Shown: positions 1 to 7,889, counted from the stretch's first letter. The stretch: 19,917 nt of DNA from SB15 sp964557285 (GCA_964557285.1 CAZKZS010000054.1:1-19917), one strand, 5' to 3'. Numbers and translations: made by a program. Notes: a model not told the origin generated them from the sequence alone.

Positions 1-205
1 ACAAGGTCATATCGGCAAGGACGTTCGCAAGAGTCCCCGCTCCCCCGTCGAATGCGATCTCAGCCACGCGGTCGAAATCGGAGGGGACCCCGTTCAGCCG
101 CGCCGTGTAGATCGTGTGATATTCGGGAACGGCAAGAAAAAGCCGGGACCATTGCCCCGCCGCGCGTTGGACAGCCTTCTCATCGTTTGTCAGGACATGC
201 GCCAC
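1..205 (-). CDS. Distal tail protein, N-terminal part only (cut by window edge)
   Basis: The reading frame opens with GTG at 205-203, a few bases after the TAG of the previous gene, and has a strong GGAGG seven bases upstream of the GTG. It stays open to base 1, giving the first 68 residues (MAHVLTNDEKAVQRAAGQ...). The visible part has no signal peptide or membrane segment and I recognise no motif. Its place directly after the tape measure and a small tail gene suggests a distal-tail or baseplate component, as in siphoviruses where these genes follow the tape measure. That assignment rests on gene order alone. Confidence 0.7.
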   Translation of the reverse strand, partial: MAHVLTNDEKAVQRAAGQWSRLFLAVPEYHTIYTARLNGVPSDFDRVAEIAFDGGAGTLANVLADMTL

Positions 206-207
206 AA

Positions 208-615
208 CTAGACCTCCACGATCTCGGTGAAGATAATTTCGGCGTTCAAGGTCTTATCCGATTGCCGGTCTTCGTCACCGTCCGTCCAGTTCATGACCGC
301 CGAGGCTTGTATCCAGATCGGGTCGCCGTATAGATCGACTTCGTTCGTCGGAGTCTCGATATACACCTGGGCGGACAAGCCGGGGCAGATCTGCCGCAGT
401 TGGTAGCGTTGATGGGCGGTCAACTGCATCCCCCATGTGGCAACGGGATAACCGCGCCCGAATTTCGAGCCGCCCAGGGTGCGCACAGACTCCACGAATG
501 GGCGGTAGGACCAATCCGGCGTGACGGGTATATCCGCCTCGCCCAGGTATTCGTTCAACTCGTACCAGTACAGGGGATTATTCCCCTCGGCTATCGGGGC
601 GATTCGGAATGTCAT
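208..615 (-). CDS. Hypothetical tail protein downstream of tape measure
   Basis: This is a 135-residue protein starting MTFRIAPIAEG. Its ATG overlaps the tape measure stop as ATGA (615-612), so translation is probably coupled. The protein is aromatic-rich and acidic toward its end, with no membrane segment; such composition suits a beta-rich tail component. It sits between the tape measure and the truncated distal tail gene, which is where siphoviruses often keep distal tail or adaptor proteins. I do not recognise the family; function is inferred from position only. Confidence 0.75.
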   Translation of the reverse strand: MTFRIAPIAEGNNPLYWYELNEYLGEADIPVTPDWSYRPFVESVRTLGGSKFGRGYPVATWGMQLTAHQRYQLRQICPGLSAQVYIETPTNEVDLYGDPIWIQASAVMNWTDGDEDRQSDKTLNAEIIFTEIVEV

Positions 616-2360
616 TTCAAAACCTCCGACAAAATGTCGATGGTATCGCGCCGGTTGGCGCGCCTCATGCTGGCTGTATATTCACCGCTGAATTTACGGC
701 TGTCATTCCATACCACCTGAGTCCGGCTCGAGCCGCCCGCCAGGGCGGAGAGGACTGCCTGCTGGTTCAACTGCCCGCCGAGCATTTGTTCTGCGACGCG
801 GGTCATGTCGCCGCTCATCACGAATTGGCGCTTTCCGTCCTGCGCCATCGCGTAAACCCGCGAATAGGCGTAGCCGGTAAAGTCATGGCTTCCAACCGAT
901 TTGCCTTTGGAACCGGATGACCCGGTAATGCCCGAGATAATGCGCTGAATGAAATTGACAACGGACGAGGCGACGGAGGACAGGGCGGACGGAACACGCG
1001 CCAGGCTTTGCGAGGCGATCTCCGCGCTGCGCTGCGTAAAGAAAAGCGCCTGGCTTATGCGGTTGTTCGCCTGCGCCGCCGCAACGGTGGATTGAGTCGC
1101 CTTGGTTTGCTCGTCCGTATTTTTACTTACTACGGCGCTATTTTCTTGAATATTGATTCCCATTTTTTGCAGAAAAGCCGTAAAGGATACGACTGCGGCA
1201 GACGCATTATGAACTTGGGGTATCATCGCTGGATAGGGTCGGACCGCCTCCTCTGCGATTTTTTGTTGTGCCTGAGCAATCTTTGCGGATACCCCGGTTG
1301 CCTTTAGTAACTCATCTGCAAACATTGTCGCTAATTTCGCGGCGATAACACCAAGGACAAGCGCAACCGCTGTTGCCCCGGCGCTGATTCCACCGGCTGC
1401 CGCTGCCCCGGCGGGAGCCGCGCGTGAGACTGTCGCCGCCGTGCCTGCCGCTCCGGTTGCCCTGCCGCCCGTCGCCGCCGCAAGTTGTTTATTTGCCGCG
1501 TCCGACATGATCTTTGCGGCAAGCAGCTGCATATCCCCGACGGCGATCATCTTTATATCGGCGTAAAGCGTGATGCCCTTCGAGACAAGCAACCCGATCC
1601 CGCCCAGGCCGGCTGCCACAATGGACGCCTTCAATCCGCCTTCGATGACTCCGGGATGTTTCTCCACGAAGGCGGCGGCTTTTTCGGAGATGTCGGCAAG
1701 TTTCTCGAACAGAGGCAGGACCGCCTCCGCCGCTACCTTGCCGATGCGCATTTGCGCCTCAGATACCCGCTCGGAGGACTTCGCCCATCGTTCGGTCAGT
1801 TCATTCGACTCTTCGGTCGAGTCGATGTATTTTTTGGCGATCAATGCGATTGCTGTAAAACCGGCGACTCCCGCCGTGAAAAGCGGGCGCGCGCCGCGCT
1901 CGATCCACGCCGCGCGTTCCTTCAGGTCGGCGAGTTCCTTCGCGCGCAAGGCGGCCATGCGGTTGAGCGCCGCCGCCTCCCGCTGCATCAGCTCGATCTG
2001 GTTTTTCTTTGCGGCTTCGACCGCCTGCAACTGACCGCGCAGATCCTTGTAGGTCTGCTCCTCGCGCTTTACCGCGTCGGTATGCTCATTGATCTTGACG
2101 GTGACTTTCTTTATCTCCTCCCCCAGCGTGTTATATTCCCTGCCGCCTTTGGCGAAGTCCTTCTGCCGTTCCTTCAAATCGCGCAGGGAGCGTTTCAGGT
2201 CTTCGAGGATTTTCTTCTGGTCGTTCAGGTAATCGTTCGACTCCTTGACCGCCCGCTCGAGCTTGTCGAAAGCCCCGGCGGATTCAGATACCTCCCGTTT
2301 GAACGCCTCATTTTCCAATATCAGGCGCAGGATTACGTCGAAGTTCTCACCCGATGCCAT
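612..2360 (-). CDS. Tail tape measure protein
   Basis: This 582-residue protein would set tail length and line the tail tube before DNA ejection. Residues about 20-150 are highly charged and heptad-like (a predicted coiled coil). Hydrophobic stretches follow near residues 160-180 and 240-265, and there is an Ala/Gly-rich hydrophobic stretch near 300-350, the pattern usual in tape measure proteins. The C-terminus is polar and basic. The ATG at 2360 is preceded by AAGGAAA. It lies directly after the tail chaperone frame, which ends inside its first codons at 2347, a classic order in siphoviruses. At 582 residues it is short for the family, implying a tail of roughly 90 nm if the usual length ratio of about 1.5 angstrom per residue applies. 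Confidence 0.88.
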   Translation of the reverse strand: MASGENFDVILRLILENEAFKREVSESAGAFDKLERAVKESNDYLNDQKKILEDLKRSLRDLKERQKDFAKGGREYNTLGEEIKKVTVKINEHTDAVKREEQTYKDLRGQLQAVEAAKKNQIELMQREAAALNRMAALRAKELADLKERAAWIERGARPLFTAGVAGFTAIALIAKKYIDSTEESNELTERWAKSSERVSEAQMRIGKVAAEAVLPLFEKLADISEKAAAFVEKHPGVIEGGLKASIVAAGLGGIGLLVSKGITLYADIKMIAVGDMQLLAAKIMSDAANKQLAAATGGRATGAAGTAATVSRAAPAGAAAAGGISAGATAVALVLGVIAAKLATMFADELLKATGVSAKIAQAQQKIAEEAVRPYPAMIPQVHNASAAVVSFTAFLQKMGINIQENSAVVSKNTDEQTKATQSTVAAAQANNRISQALFFTQRSAEIASQSLARVPSALSSVASSVVNFIQRIISGITGSSGSKGKSVGSHDFTGYAYSRVYAMAQDGKRQFVMSGDMTRVAEQMLGGQLNQQAVLSALAGGSSRTQVVWNDSRKFSGEYTASMRRANRRDTIDILSEVLK

Positions 2361-2646
2361 TTTTATTTCCTTTTTGCTTTGCGAGTTTCAAGACCATCGC
2401 GTCCAGTTCCATAAATACGTGCAATTTGCGGACGGGGATATATCGCGCCTCATGGTAGGACACCGGCGGTATCCACGTCCCGTTATTGTCCACATGCCCC
2501 AGACCGCGCCAGAGTGTCACCCACTCATCGCGGTACTGCTCGAATTCCTCGATGCTGAATGACAGGAATTCGGGCAGGTCATTGCCCTGTTTCTTGAATA
2601 ATTCCTTTAGCCATTTGCGGACCTGCGCCGCCTCGGTTCTTTTTTT
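2347..2646 (-). CDS. Tail assembly chaperone, frameshift extension (gpT-like)
   Basis: The plus-one frame relative to the upstream chaperone is open from just after the A-run to a TGA at 2349-2347 and encodes a convincing protein (TEAAQVRKWLKELFKKQGND, then a Trp-rich segment, ending ...KGNKNGIG). It has no good ATG or ribosome binding site at its beginning, and a TAA in this frame at 2649-2647 sits immediately before the A-run, so it can only be entered by a frameshift inside that run. Siphoviruses make a short chaperone and a longer fused form this way (lambda gpG/gpGT) directly before the tape measure gene; its end overlaps the tape measure start at 2360. It is easily missed by ORF callers. 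Confidence 0.78.
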   Translation of the reverse strand, partial: KKRTEAAQVRKWLKELFKKQGNDLPEFLSFSIEEFEQYRDEWVTLWRGLGHVDNNGTWIPPVSYHEARYIPVRKLHVFMELDAMVLKLAKQKGNKNGIG

Positions 2647-3121
2647 TTACCTGTTCGCCTTTTTCATTTTGCGGGGCGGTCATGGCGGGGGCGACGGATT
2701 GCAGGTATTCCAGGTCCGCCTTTTCGATTTCCGCCTGCACTTCGGCAAGCCACAGGAACATCGACGGGTTGACCTCGTTCGCCTTTTGCAGCCAGAGAGT
2801 CGTATCCTCCGGCAGCATGGTCAGAAATTCGAGCAGGCTGGGAACGTCGCCGAAGGATACCGATGCCAGGTCTTTATATAATTGCGCCGCGCCGATCCTG
2901 CTGGCCACGTCCACAAATTCATAATGGATCGGGTTCTGCCTGATCTCGGATTCGATCCTGCCCGCGCGCCCGTTGGTAAACCAGCACTGCTCCAGGATCA
3001 GGATTTTCCGGGCAGGGACGAAAGGCTCCGCCCTGCCCGGTAATTCGACGATCTCCCTGCGCAGATGCAGGAATTCCGGCGCGGCCTGAATCGAGGCGAT
3101 CAATTCATCCGTGTTCATCAT
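2579..3121 (-). CDS. Tail assembly chaperone (gpG-like)
   Basis: This is a 180-residue protein whose ATG overlaps the tail tube stop as ATGA (3121-3118). It is acidic and helical in appearance, with no membrane segments. Its place between the major tail protein and the tape measure is the standard site of the tail assembly chaperone, which binds the tape measure and recruits tail tube subunits. The frame passes through an A9 run near codons 158-161 and then continues about 20 codons with a low-complexity basic/Gly-rich tail, as expected for the unshifted product. A shifted product would continue in the downstream frame to 2347. Confidence 0.8.
   Translation of the reverse strand: MMNTDELIASIQAAPEFLHLRREIVELPGRAEPFVPARKILILEQCWFTNGRAGRIESEIRQNPIHYEFVDVASRIGAAQLYKDLASVSFGDVPSLLEFLTMLPEDTTLWLQKANEVNPSMFLWLAEVQAEIEKADLEYLQSVAPAMTAPQNEKGEQVKKKNRGGAGPQMAKGIIQETGQ
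2639..2650 (-). promoter_or_regulatory. Probable programmed frameshift site, A9 run
   Basis: On the minus strand the sequence reads G-T, nine A residues (2648-2640), then G. In the chaperone frame it is GTA AAA AAA AAG. The downstream coding frame is offset by +1 (equivalently -2), and a stop in that frame just before the run bounds the shift to this stretch. Ribosomal slippage or RNA polymerase slippage on A9 could both give the fused product; the sequence alone does not separate them. Confidence 0.7.
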
Positions 3122-3960
3122 TCGTATTCGTACGTCACGAACAGGAAGGCATTGTCTGCAAGCAGGACGGTCGGGGTAAACACCAGTGAATCATTCGCCG
3201 CGTCCCAGGTTCCGGCGCGAGCCGCTCCGGTTGCCACGTCCCACACTTTCGCGCGGGCGGATGTGACGGCCGGCTTGTCGGCGGGCAGGTTGAAGGTCGT
3301 ATATTCGCCGTTGCCCATCCAGACGCCGCAGTTGAGCTTGTCCTGCGAAAGGATCACGTCGCCGATGTCCTCCGTCCGTCCGTGCGTGTTTTCGGCGTAG
3401 GTCTCGCCCCACACGCGCTTGGTCGAGCGCGAAAGGGTCATCAGGTATTCCTTCGCCATCGGGTCGGCTGAGAAGTTCGGGCGGTTCGGTTTTATGCGGG
3501 CGCGATTCAAAAGCACGTTCGCCCAAATGGAATTGCCGTCCTCATCGTGGCTTTGAAGCTGCGAGATCAGGAACGCCATCATGCGCTCCTGTCCGCTCTT
3601 GTTGTTGTCGATCCCCATTGCCTTCATCGAGGCGATGGTATCCACAAGGGTATCGGTCAAGGTCGCGTCCACGCTGAATTTTTCATACGCGGCGCGCAGG
3701 ACGGCGGTCTTGGGATCGGTGGATGGCAGGTTGAATGTGGTTTGCACCTGTCCCTGCGCCACGACCGGGATCGAGCGCGGCTCGCCCAGGCTGAAATCCA
3801 GACCGACGGGCGCGAGAAATTCGACGCCCTCATACAAATCCTGGACTCCGCCGCCGCTGGCGTCCTCCGACGCGATATTGAACGTTCCGTCGTTATTCAG
3901 CGGAAAGCCGATGGCGCGGTAAACGTCGATTGCGGTATATCCGTCAAGTGTGATCGTCAT
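3118..3960 (-). CDS. Major tail (tube) protein
   Basis: This 280-residue protein begins MTITLDGYTAIDVYRAIG with a good AAGGAG ribosome binding site upstream. It is rich in beta-type sequence, Thr and Asp, and lacks membrane segments. The last ~45 residues (TSARAKVWDVATGAARAGTW...) look like a separate small beta domain. It is followed by chaperone, frameshift extension and tape measure, which fixes its role as the tail tube subunit with good confidence. It should polymerise around the tape measure into the non-contractile tube; no sheath gene is present nearby. Confidence 0.8.
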   Translation of the reverse strand: MTITLDGYTAIDVYRAIGFPLNNDGTFNIASEDASGGGVQDLYEGVEFLAPVGLDFSLGEPRSIPVVAQGQVQTTFNLPSTDPKTAVLRAAYEKFSVDATLTDTLVDTIASMKAMGIDNNKSGQERMMAFLISQLQSHDEDGNSIWANVLLNRARIKPNRPNFSADPMAKEYLMTLSRSTKRVWGETYAENTHGRTEDIGDVILSQDKLNCGVWMGNGEYTTFNLPADKPAVTSARAKVWDVATGAARAGTWDAANDSLVFTPTVLLADNAFLFVTYEYE

Positions 3961-3970
3961 GTTGTTCTCC

Positions 3971-4447
3971 TTACATGGCGCGCCGTATCAGGGCGCGTTG
4001 GGTGATGGCGCAGTCGATTACCTGCGTCACAAAATTTGTGTAATTGCCGTTCGAGTCCCGCAGATACCCCGCGTCTTCGCCCGCGCGGAATTTCTGGTCC
4101 TCGATATTGTTCGTCTTGAGCGGCACGGTATCGGGCAGTTCAAGGACCGCGTTACGAAAGGCGCGAAAGGTCTGCCACAGACCCTCGTATTCCTGATAGC
4201 GCATGAACAGGAAGGTCCGCACGGTCCAGACGTTGCCCTGGTTTCCGCCGCCCTGCCGCGCCTGGTCGAATGCGCCGGGACGCAGGACGATGAAATAATC
4301 GCCGCCCTCGAAGATGATGTTGTCGTTCTCGCTGATCTGCCAGCCCGCCTCCCTGCCGGTAACGGCGGGGAAGTAGGTCGTGGAATCCGCGAGGGTAAGC
4401 AGCTGCGTCCTGTAGGCGGCGAAACAAAGGGAATATTGGTCAGCCAT
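3971..4447 (-). CDS. Tail terminator / tail completion protein (probable)
   Basis: This 158-residue soluble protein starts MADQYSLCFAAYRTQL. Its ATG lies inside the end of the preceding gene (8-base overlap). The position, immediately before the major tail protein and after the HK97-gp10-like gene, is the usual place of the tail terminator that caps the tail tube. I see no diagnostic motif; the assignment is from gene order and size. Confidence 0.65.
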   Translation of the reverse strand: MADQYSLCFAAYRTQLLTLADSTTYFPAVTGREAGWQISENDNIIFEGGDYFIVLRPGAFDQARQGGGNQGNVWTVRTFLFMRYQEYEGLWQTFRAFRNAVLELPDTVPLKTNNIEDQKFRAGEDAGYLRDSNGNYTNFVTQVIDCAITQRALIRRAM

Positions 4448-4934
4448 TGCCTTTGACCTTCACGCGCAATTTTTGGATGATCGTGCGCGGCAGTTCGCTG
4501 ATTCTCTGGGCGGCGGTCACTAAAAACAGTTTCCAGCGCCCGCGATGGATTTTCGACTGCCACGTCCTAAGCGATGAACCGCCCTGCGCCAATAGGGAGG
4601 GCGCGCCGCTCAGGGTTCCGCCTATCGCTCCGGCGGGGTGTTGGTTCGATACGGAAAATCCGTTTGGCAGCTCTTCCTTTTTCCATCCGTTCGCATACGC
4701 GCCGGTGCGGGTGTAGGGGATGCCCTTGCCGAAGCCATCGGTCGCAAAAAAGGCGCGGCGCTGTTTTTCGCTGTCCCATTGAACGGGATACTCGACCGGC
4801 TTGCCGGGCTCGCGCATGTCTTCCGTAATTTGCGCGGCAGTCTCGCCCAGGATTTCCTTGGCGGCTTTCTCGGAGCGGTCGAAAAACGCGCGCAGATCGC
4901 GCTTCACCGTATCGACGTTGGATTGCAGTCTCAT
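4440..4934 (-). CDS. HK97 gp10-like head-tail joining / tail completion protein
   Basis: This 164-residue protein has an N-terminal helical segment (MRLQSNVDTVKRDLRAFFDRS...) followed by a PYTRTGAYANGWK stretch, which resembles the 'tRTGaL...gW' pattern common in HK97-gp10-type tail completion proteins, and a basic C-terminus. The ATG overlaps the previous stop as ATGA (4934-4931). It lies between the connector and the terminator-like gene, consistent with a role in joining head and tail. Confidence 0.65.
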   Translation of the reverse strand: MRLQSNVDTVKRDLRAFFDRSEKAAKEILGETAAQITEDMREPGKPVEYPVQWDSEKQRRAFFATDGFGKGIPYTRTGAYANGWKKEELPNGFSVSNQHPAGAIGGTLSGAPSLLAQGGSSLRTWQSKIHRGRWKLFLVTAAQRISELPRTIIQKLRVKVKGNG

Positions 4935-5386
4935 GACTCCCTTTGCGCGGTGACGCTGAATCCGCCCGAATAATCGGCGGATGCTAGTGTCCGGGGGACG
5001 CCGTCATTCTCGAATCCGGTAATGCCTTCCAGCACCCAGGCGCGGACCTCCGCGCCGATCACTTTCATGTAACCGATATGCAGGACGCGATCCTGGACAA
5101 GCCGCCCGGTTCCGTTGGCGCGGTCGCATAGATCGGCGACGATGCGCTCCACTTCGAGGGTGATGAGACTGACAGACTTTGTCGCCGTGACAGGCACGGC
5201 AAAGCCCTCATTGGACAGGGCGCGGTCGAACAGGTTACTGACCTGCTCCAGCCATGTTTCTACTTCGGTAAGGGTGGGTTTGGTGGGAGCGACCGCCGGG
5301 GGACCGACTGCCGCGTCATAGAACGAACCGCCGCGAGTCCATGTCTTCGCATGAGCGGCGACTCCCGACGCGCTTCCGTATGCCAT
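4931..5386 (-). CDS. Head-tail connector (adaptor) protein, probable
   Basis: This 151-residue protein is the first gene after the major capsid protein and its terminator. It contains a helical central part (EVETWLEQVSNLFDRALSN...) of the kind seen in head-tail adaptor proteins such as HK97 gp6 or SPP1 gp15, which dock under the portal. The ATG at 5386 follows the hairpin and lacks a strong ribosome binding site apart from GAAAGG, so some dependence on readthrough is possible. Family assignment is by position and general helical pattern. Confidence 0.6.
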   Translation of the reverse strand: MAYGSASGVAAHAKTWTRGGSFYDAAVGPPAVAPTKPTLTEVETWLEQVSNLFDRALSNEGFAVPVTATKSVSLITLEVERIVADLCDRANGTGRLVQDRVLHIGYMKVIGAEVRAWVLEGITGFENDGVPRTLASADYSGGFSVTAQRES

Positions 5387-5389
5387 GAT

Positions 5390-5425
5390 AAAAACCTTTC
5401 GCCCCTCCCCTTTCGAGGGAGGGGC
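5390..5425 (-). terminator. Intrinsic terminator-like hairpin after the major capsid gene
   Basis: The arms GCCCCTCCC and GGGAGGGGC at 5401-5425 form a nine-pair GC-rich stem with a TCGAAAG loop. On the minus strand it is followed a few bases later by TTTTT. The T-run is slightly displaced from the stem, so termination may be partial, which would favour high capsid expression over the tail genes downstream. Hairpins after major capsid genes are common in phages. Confidence 0.65.
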
Positions 5426-5433
5426 TGGTTTCG

Positions 5434-6546
5434 TTACGAGATGGTCGGTGAAGCGTAATCGCCGCTGGAATCGTCTTCCACCAGAACGGCTGCCACGCGC
5501 GACTCGCCGACGCCCGCGCCGAAGCGGAATTGCGCAACCGCCCCGGTGAAGGGATACAGCGAAACGTTATCGACCACGAGCTTGACGCCGAAGCCAAAGA
5601 CATCGTCGTAGCGGACGCGCAGCGGATTGCGCTGGTCGCCCGGTCCGAAAGTCTTGGTTACGCCCCAATATCCGGTTGGGATGCGGGCGTTGGCGTACAG
5701 GCGGCAGGCTCCGTACTTGGTCGTCACCGCGCCTTGATAGACTTCCGCTTCGACCAGCGCGAGGTCATCGAGACCGCCGTACTGGATGATCGGGTCGCTC
5801 TTGGGCTTGAAGCCGGTGACGTTGCTCGTGTTCTGCCACGATCCGAGATCTGCAAGCGACACGATCAGTTCATAGGGGGCGTCGAAGCCGTGTTCCCACA
5901 GATGCCCGAGGGCGGTTTCGAGGTTCGCCTGGGTGATCCCGTTCAAGCGCAGGTAATGCGTGTGGCTGGTTGTGAATGCGTTGATGACGCGGTCTGCGCG
6001 CGGGGGCGGGGTATAGGAGATGGTGCTGTTGCCCGCGTCTGCGAATGGGACGGAGATCCCGCTCGAGCCGAGACCCTTTGAAGCGCCGGTGTCCTTCTCG
6101 TACTGGAAGAAACGGGTCCAAACGGTCTTTTCGTAGATGTCGGCGGCGTCCTCGATGAGCGAGGATATATCCGCGTCGATCTGGGCGCGCCGCGCCTCTT
6201 CTAGGAATCGGCGGGTCCATTTCATGCCGCGATCCTTGTAAAGCAGGGGCAGCATGTGACCGCTGGTATCGGCGTGCTGGGCGTCGGGTTGGGTCTGTTC
6301 GGTTTCATCGCCGAATCCGTTCGCGCCGCCGGAGCGGTATTCCACTCCAGGCTGGTCGGTGATGGAAAGCAGGCGTCCGAGATAGCCTGAATTGAGCGAG
6401 GCGTTGAAGACGGACAAACCGGCGTCGATGTCGCGCACGATCTGCTCGTAGCTTGTGCCGTCGCGCAGGGTCAGGCGGGAAAGTTCATTGCCATCCCAGG
6501 CGGAGGGGAGGGCGACGTTTTTGAGGTCTTTGATTCCAAGTGCCAT
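5434..6546 (-). CDS. Major capsid protein (HK97-like fold)
   Basis: This 370-residue protein starts MALGIKDLKNVALPSAWDG. Its size, absence of membrane segments, position after scaffold and decoration genes, and the terminator just behind it fit the major capsid protein. The C-terminal region carries NPLRVRYDDVFGFGVKLVVDN, similar to the segment before the last strand in many HK97-fold capsid proteins where an Arg-rich strand precedes 'fG..v.d'. Because a scaffold gene is present and no protease gene is seen, assembly is probably SPP1-like rather than HK97-like with a cleaved delta domain. Confidence 0.83.
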   Translation of the reverse strand: MALGIKDLKNVALPSAWDGNELSRLTLRDGTSYEQIVRDIDAGLSVFNASLNSGYLGRLLSITDQPGVEYRSGGANGFGDETEQTQPDAQHADTSGHMLPLLYKDRGMKWTRRFLEEARRAQIDADISSLIEDAADIYEKTVWTRFFQYEKDTGASKGLGSSGISVPFADAGNSTISYTPPPRADRVINAFTTSHTHYLRLNGITQANLETALGHLWEHGFDAPYELIVSLADLGSWQNTSNVTGFKPKSDPIIQYGGLDDLALVEAEVYQGAVTTKYGACRLYANARIPTGYWGVTKTFGPGDQRNPLRVRYDDVFGFGVKLVVDNVSLYPFTGAVAQFRFGAGVGESRVAAVLVEDDSSGDYASPTIS

Positions 6547-6558
6547 GTCACACTCTCC

Positions 6559-6993
6559 TTAGCTCGCGTTCGCCGTCGGGACGGTGATCTGCGGCTGAAC
6601 AAAAATGGTCGTGGCGGATTCCGCCCAACCGACCGCAAAGATGAAATCGCCCGAATTGGGCGGGGCAGTCTGGTCCAGACGCCCGGCGTCTAGGGAAACA
6701 AAGACGTTCCCGCCGGGGGTCATGCTGGCGTAGCCGGTCACACGACCGAAGATCACGATGTCGATGACCGCGCCGGATGCAAAGGACACGCTGCCGCGAT
6801 TATCCGAAAGCGCGATGCCGCGCGCCATGCCGCTTGCAGCGGCGTCGGCGTCGGCCGGCTTCCAGCCGTTCGACCCGTCCAGATAAACGGGTTGACCGGG
6901 CGTCACCGTCGCTCCGACGGTTCCCCGGATTTTGATGCACTCGTTCTCGTTTAGCAACTTGACCGAGGCGGCTGTTACAGAGATGTTCGCCAT
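6559..6993 (-). CDS. Capsid decoration protein, DUF2190-like
   Basis: This 144-residue protein is small, Gly/Ala/Val-rich and looks all-beta. The pattern 'G..V.PGQPVYLDGSNGWKPADADAAASGMARGIAL' is typical of the phage decoration/DUF2190 group, in which residues after a 'G.pVy' strand describe a surface-exposed beta barrel. It sits between scaffold and major capsid genes, the normal site of head decoration proteins, with 12 bases to the next ATG. It probably binds the outside of the expanded capsid. Confidence 0.72.
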   Translation of the reverse strand: MANISVTAASVKLLNENECIKIRGTVGATVTPGQPVYLDGSNGWKPADADAAASGMARGIALSDNRGSVSFASGAVIDIVIFGRVTGYASMTPGGNVFVSLDAGRLDQTAPPNSGDFIFAVGWAESATTIFVQPQITVPTANAS

Positions 6994-7005
6994 GAAAATT
7001 ACTCC

Positions 7006-7632
7006 TTATCCTGGCTTGCGAATGCGGAAACGCTGCGTCACTTCCTTTTTGCGCTCCTCTTCGCTTTTTGAGTTTGTTTGTTTGCGTCCGCGCTCGCGGG
7101 CGTCCGTTCCGGGCGGCTCGAGGGCTTCCCCGAAAAGATAAGGGCGGTCCTTTTGCAAGGCTTCTATCGCCTTTTTCATTCCGGCTTCGTCCTCGATGCC
7201 TTCCTTGTCCAGAGCGGCAAACGCGTCTTTGGCGGCTTGACCGTTGACAAAAACAATATCCATGTCGCGGATGACGGTATGGAAGGAGTCCTTGAGTTCC
7301 AATTCCTGCGCGCGCCTTTCGGCGGCGGCGGCTTTGTCCTCGGCTGCCTTGCGGGCTTCCTCGGATTTTTCGGATGCCTCACGGAATTTGCCTTCCTCTT
7401 CAAGGCGTTTCTTTTCGGCGGCTTCGCTCTCGGCTTTTTGTTTCGCCTCGATCTCTGCCAGCGTCTTTTTTCGCGCCTCTTCCGCTGCCGCCTTTTTCAA
7501 AGCGGCGGCGCGTTTGTCGAATTCCGCCTGCTGCTCGGGAGTCCATTCGACCTTTTTGGGTTCCCTGGTCCCGTCTTCGGGCAGATCGCCCGCGCCATCG
7601 TCATTGTCAAAGTACAAACCTTTTCCAAACAT
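7006..7632 (-). CDS. Capsid scaffolding protein
   Basis: This 208-residue protein has an acidic N-terminus, a long Lys/Glu/Ala-rich helix (about residues 28-115) that should form a coiled coil, and a basic C-terminal tail (ERGRKQTNSKSEEERKK...), the usual layout of scaffolding proteins whose basic tail contacts the capsid. It precedes the decoration and capsid genes. A GGAGG lies seven bases before the ATG at 7632, just behind a small hairpin, so the leader RNA upstream may govern its expression. Confidence 0.8.
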   Translation of the reverse strand: MFGKGLYFDNDDGAGDLPEDGTREPKKVEWTPEQQAEFDKRAAALKKAAAEEARKKTLAEIEAKQKAESEAAEKKRLEEEGKFREASEKSEEARKAAEDKAAAAERRAQELELKDSFHTVIRDMDIVFVNGQAAKDAFAALDKEGIEDEAGMKKAIEALQKDRPYLFGEALEPPGTDARERGRKQTNSKSEEERKKEVTQRFRIRKPG

Positions 7633-7814
7633 TTCGAGCCTCCATTATTTTTAGCGTCCTGAGTGTCAGACGCGCCTCGTAATTTGCCGCCCCGAGGTGG
7701 GCGTAAAATAAAAAGAGGCGTCCGCGCAAATCCATTTCTGGACTGCACGGACGCCTCTCGGGTTCCTGCCTCGCCGCTCCCGATCTGTAACGACAGGGAG
7801 GGGCATATTCAGTT
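7633..7814 (-). ncRNA. Structured leader RNA / attenuator ahead of scaffold-capsid operon
   Basis: A strong promoter should start transcription near 7814. About 55 bases on, the transcript enters a strong intrinsic terminator (7705-7758). Before that, arms CTCCC (7777-7781) and GGGAG (7796-7800) form one hairpin with an inner TGT/ACA, while CCCGA (7779-7783) can instead pair with TCGGG (7758-7762). The two helices share bases and so exclude each other. Behind the terminator come further small hairpins and the scaffold ribosome binding site. This may be an attenuator or the source of a roughly 110-nucleotide small RNA. I do not recognise the RNA family. Confidence 0.5.
7705..7758 (-). terminator. 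Strong intrinsic terminator upstream of scaffold gene
   Basis: Arms at 7714-7724 and 7748-7758 (AGAGGCGTCCG and its exact complement) give an eleven-pair perfect stem. The loop contains a second small stem, TCCA/TGGA around 7731-7742. On the minus strand it is followed directly by TTTTTATTTT. This is a textbook terminator placed between a promoter and the gene it should serve. Confidence 0.85.
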
Positions 7815-7820
7815 ACGGGC

Positions 7821-7849
7821 ATTATAGCACATTGCGCGCCCGATTACAA
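7821..7849 (-). promoter_or_regulatory. Promoter for leader RNA / capsid operon
   Basis: On the minus strand a TTGTAA (-35, 7849-7844) and a perfect TATAAT (-10, 7826-7821) are 17 bases apart. Transcription should begin near 7814. Its -35 box lies only four bases from the -35 box of the plus-strand promoter that faces away from it. Confidence 0.75.
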
Positions 7850-7853
7850 ACGA

Positions 7854-7883
7854 TTGACTCGCCTCCCCCTGTTATGCTATTAT
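7854..7883 (+). promoter_or_regulatory. Extended -10 promoter for the plus-strand moron gene
   Basis: TTGACT (7854-7859) and TATTAT (7878-7883) are 18 bases apart, and the -10 box is preceded by TGC, giving an extended -10 element. The expected start is about 7889-7890, exactly at the ATG of the gene, so the mRNA would be leaderless. Confidence 0.65.
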
Positions 7884-7889
7884 TTCTTC

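Noticed and set aside
1485..2414. Long plus-strand open frame of 309 codons
   Set aside because: It is antisense to the tape measure gene, lacks a ribosome binding site, and its product is a Leu/Phe/Arg/Gly mix typical of the complement of a charged coiled coil.
7607..7822. Minus-strand open frame of 71 codons through the leader
   Set aside because: It would start at the -10/start region of the promoter and read through the terminator stem, with no ribosome binding site.
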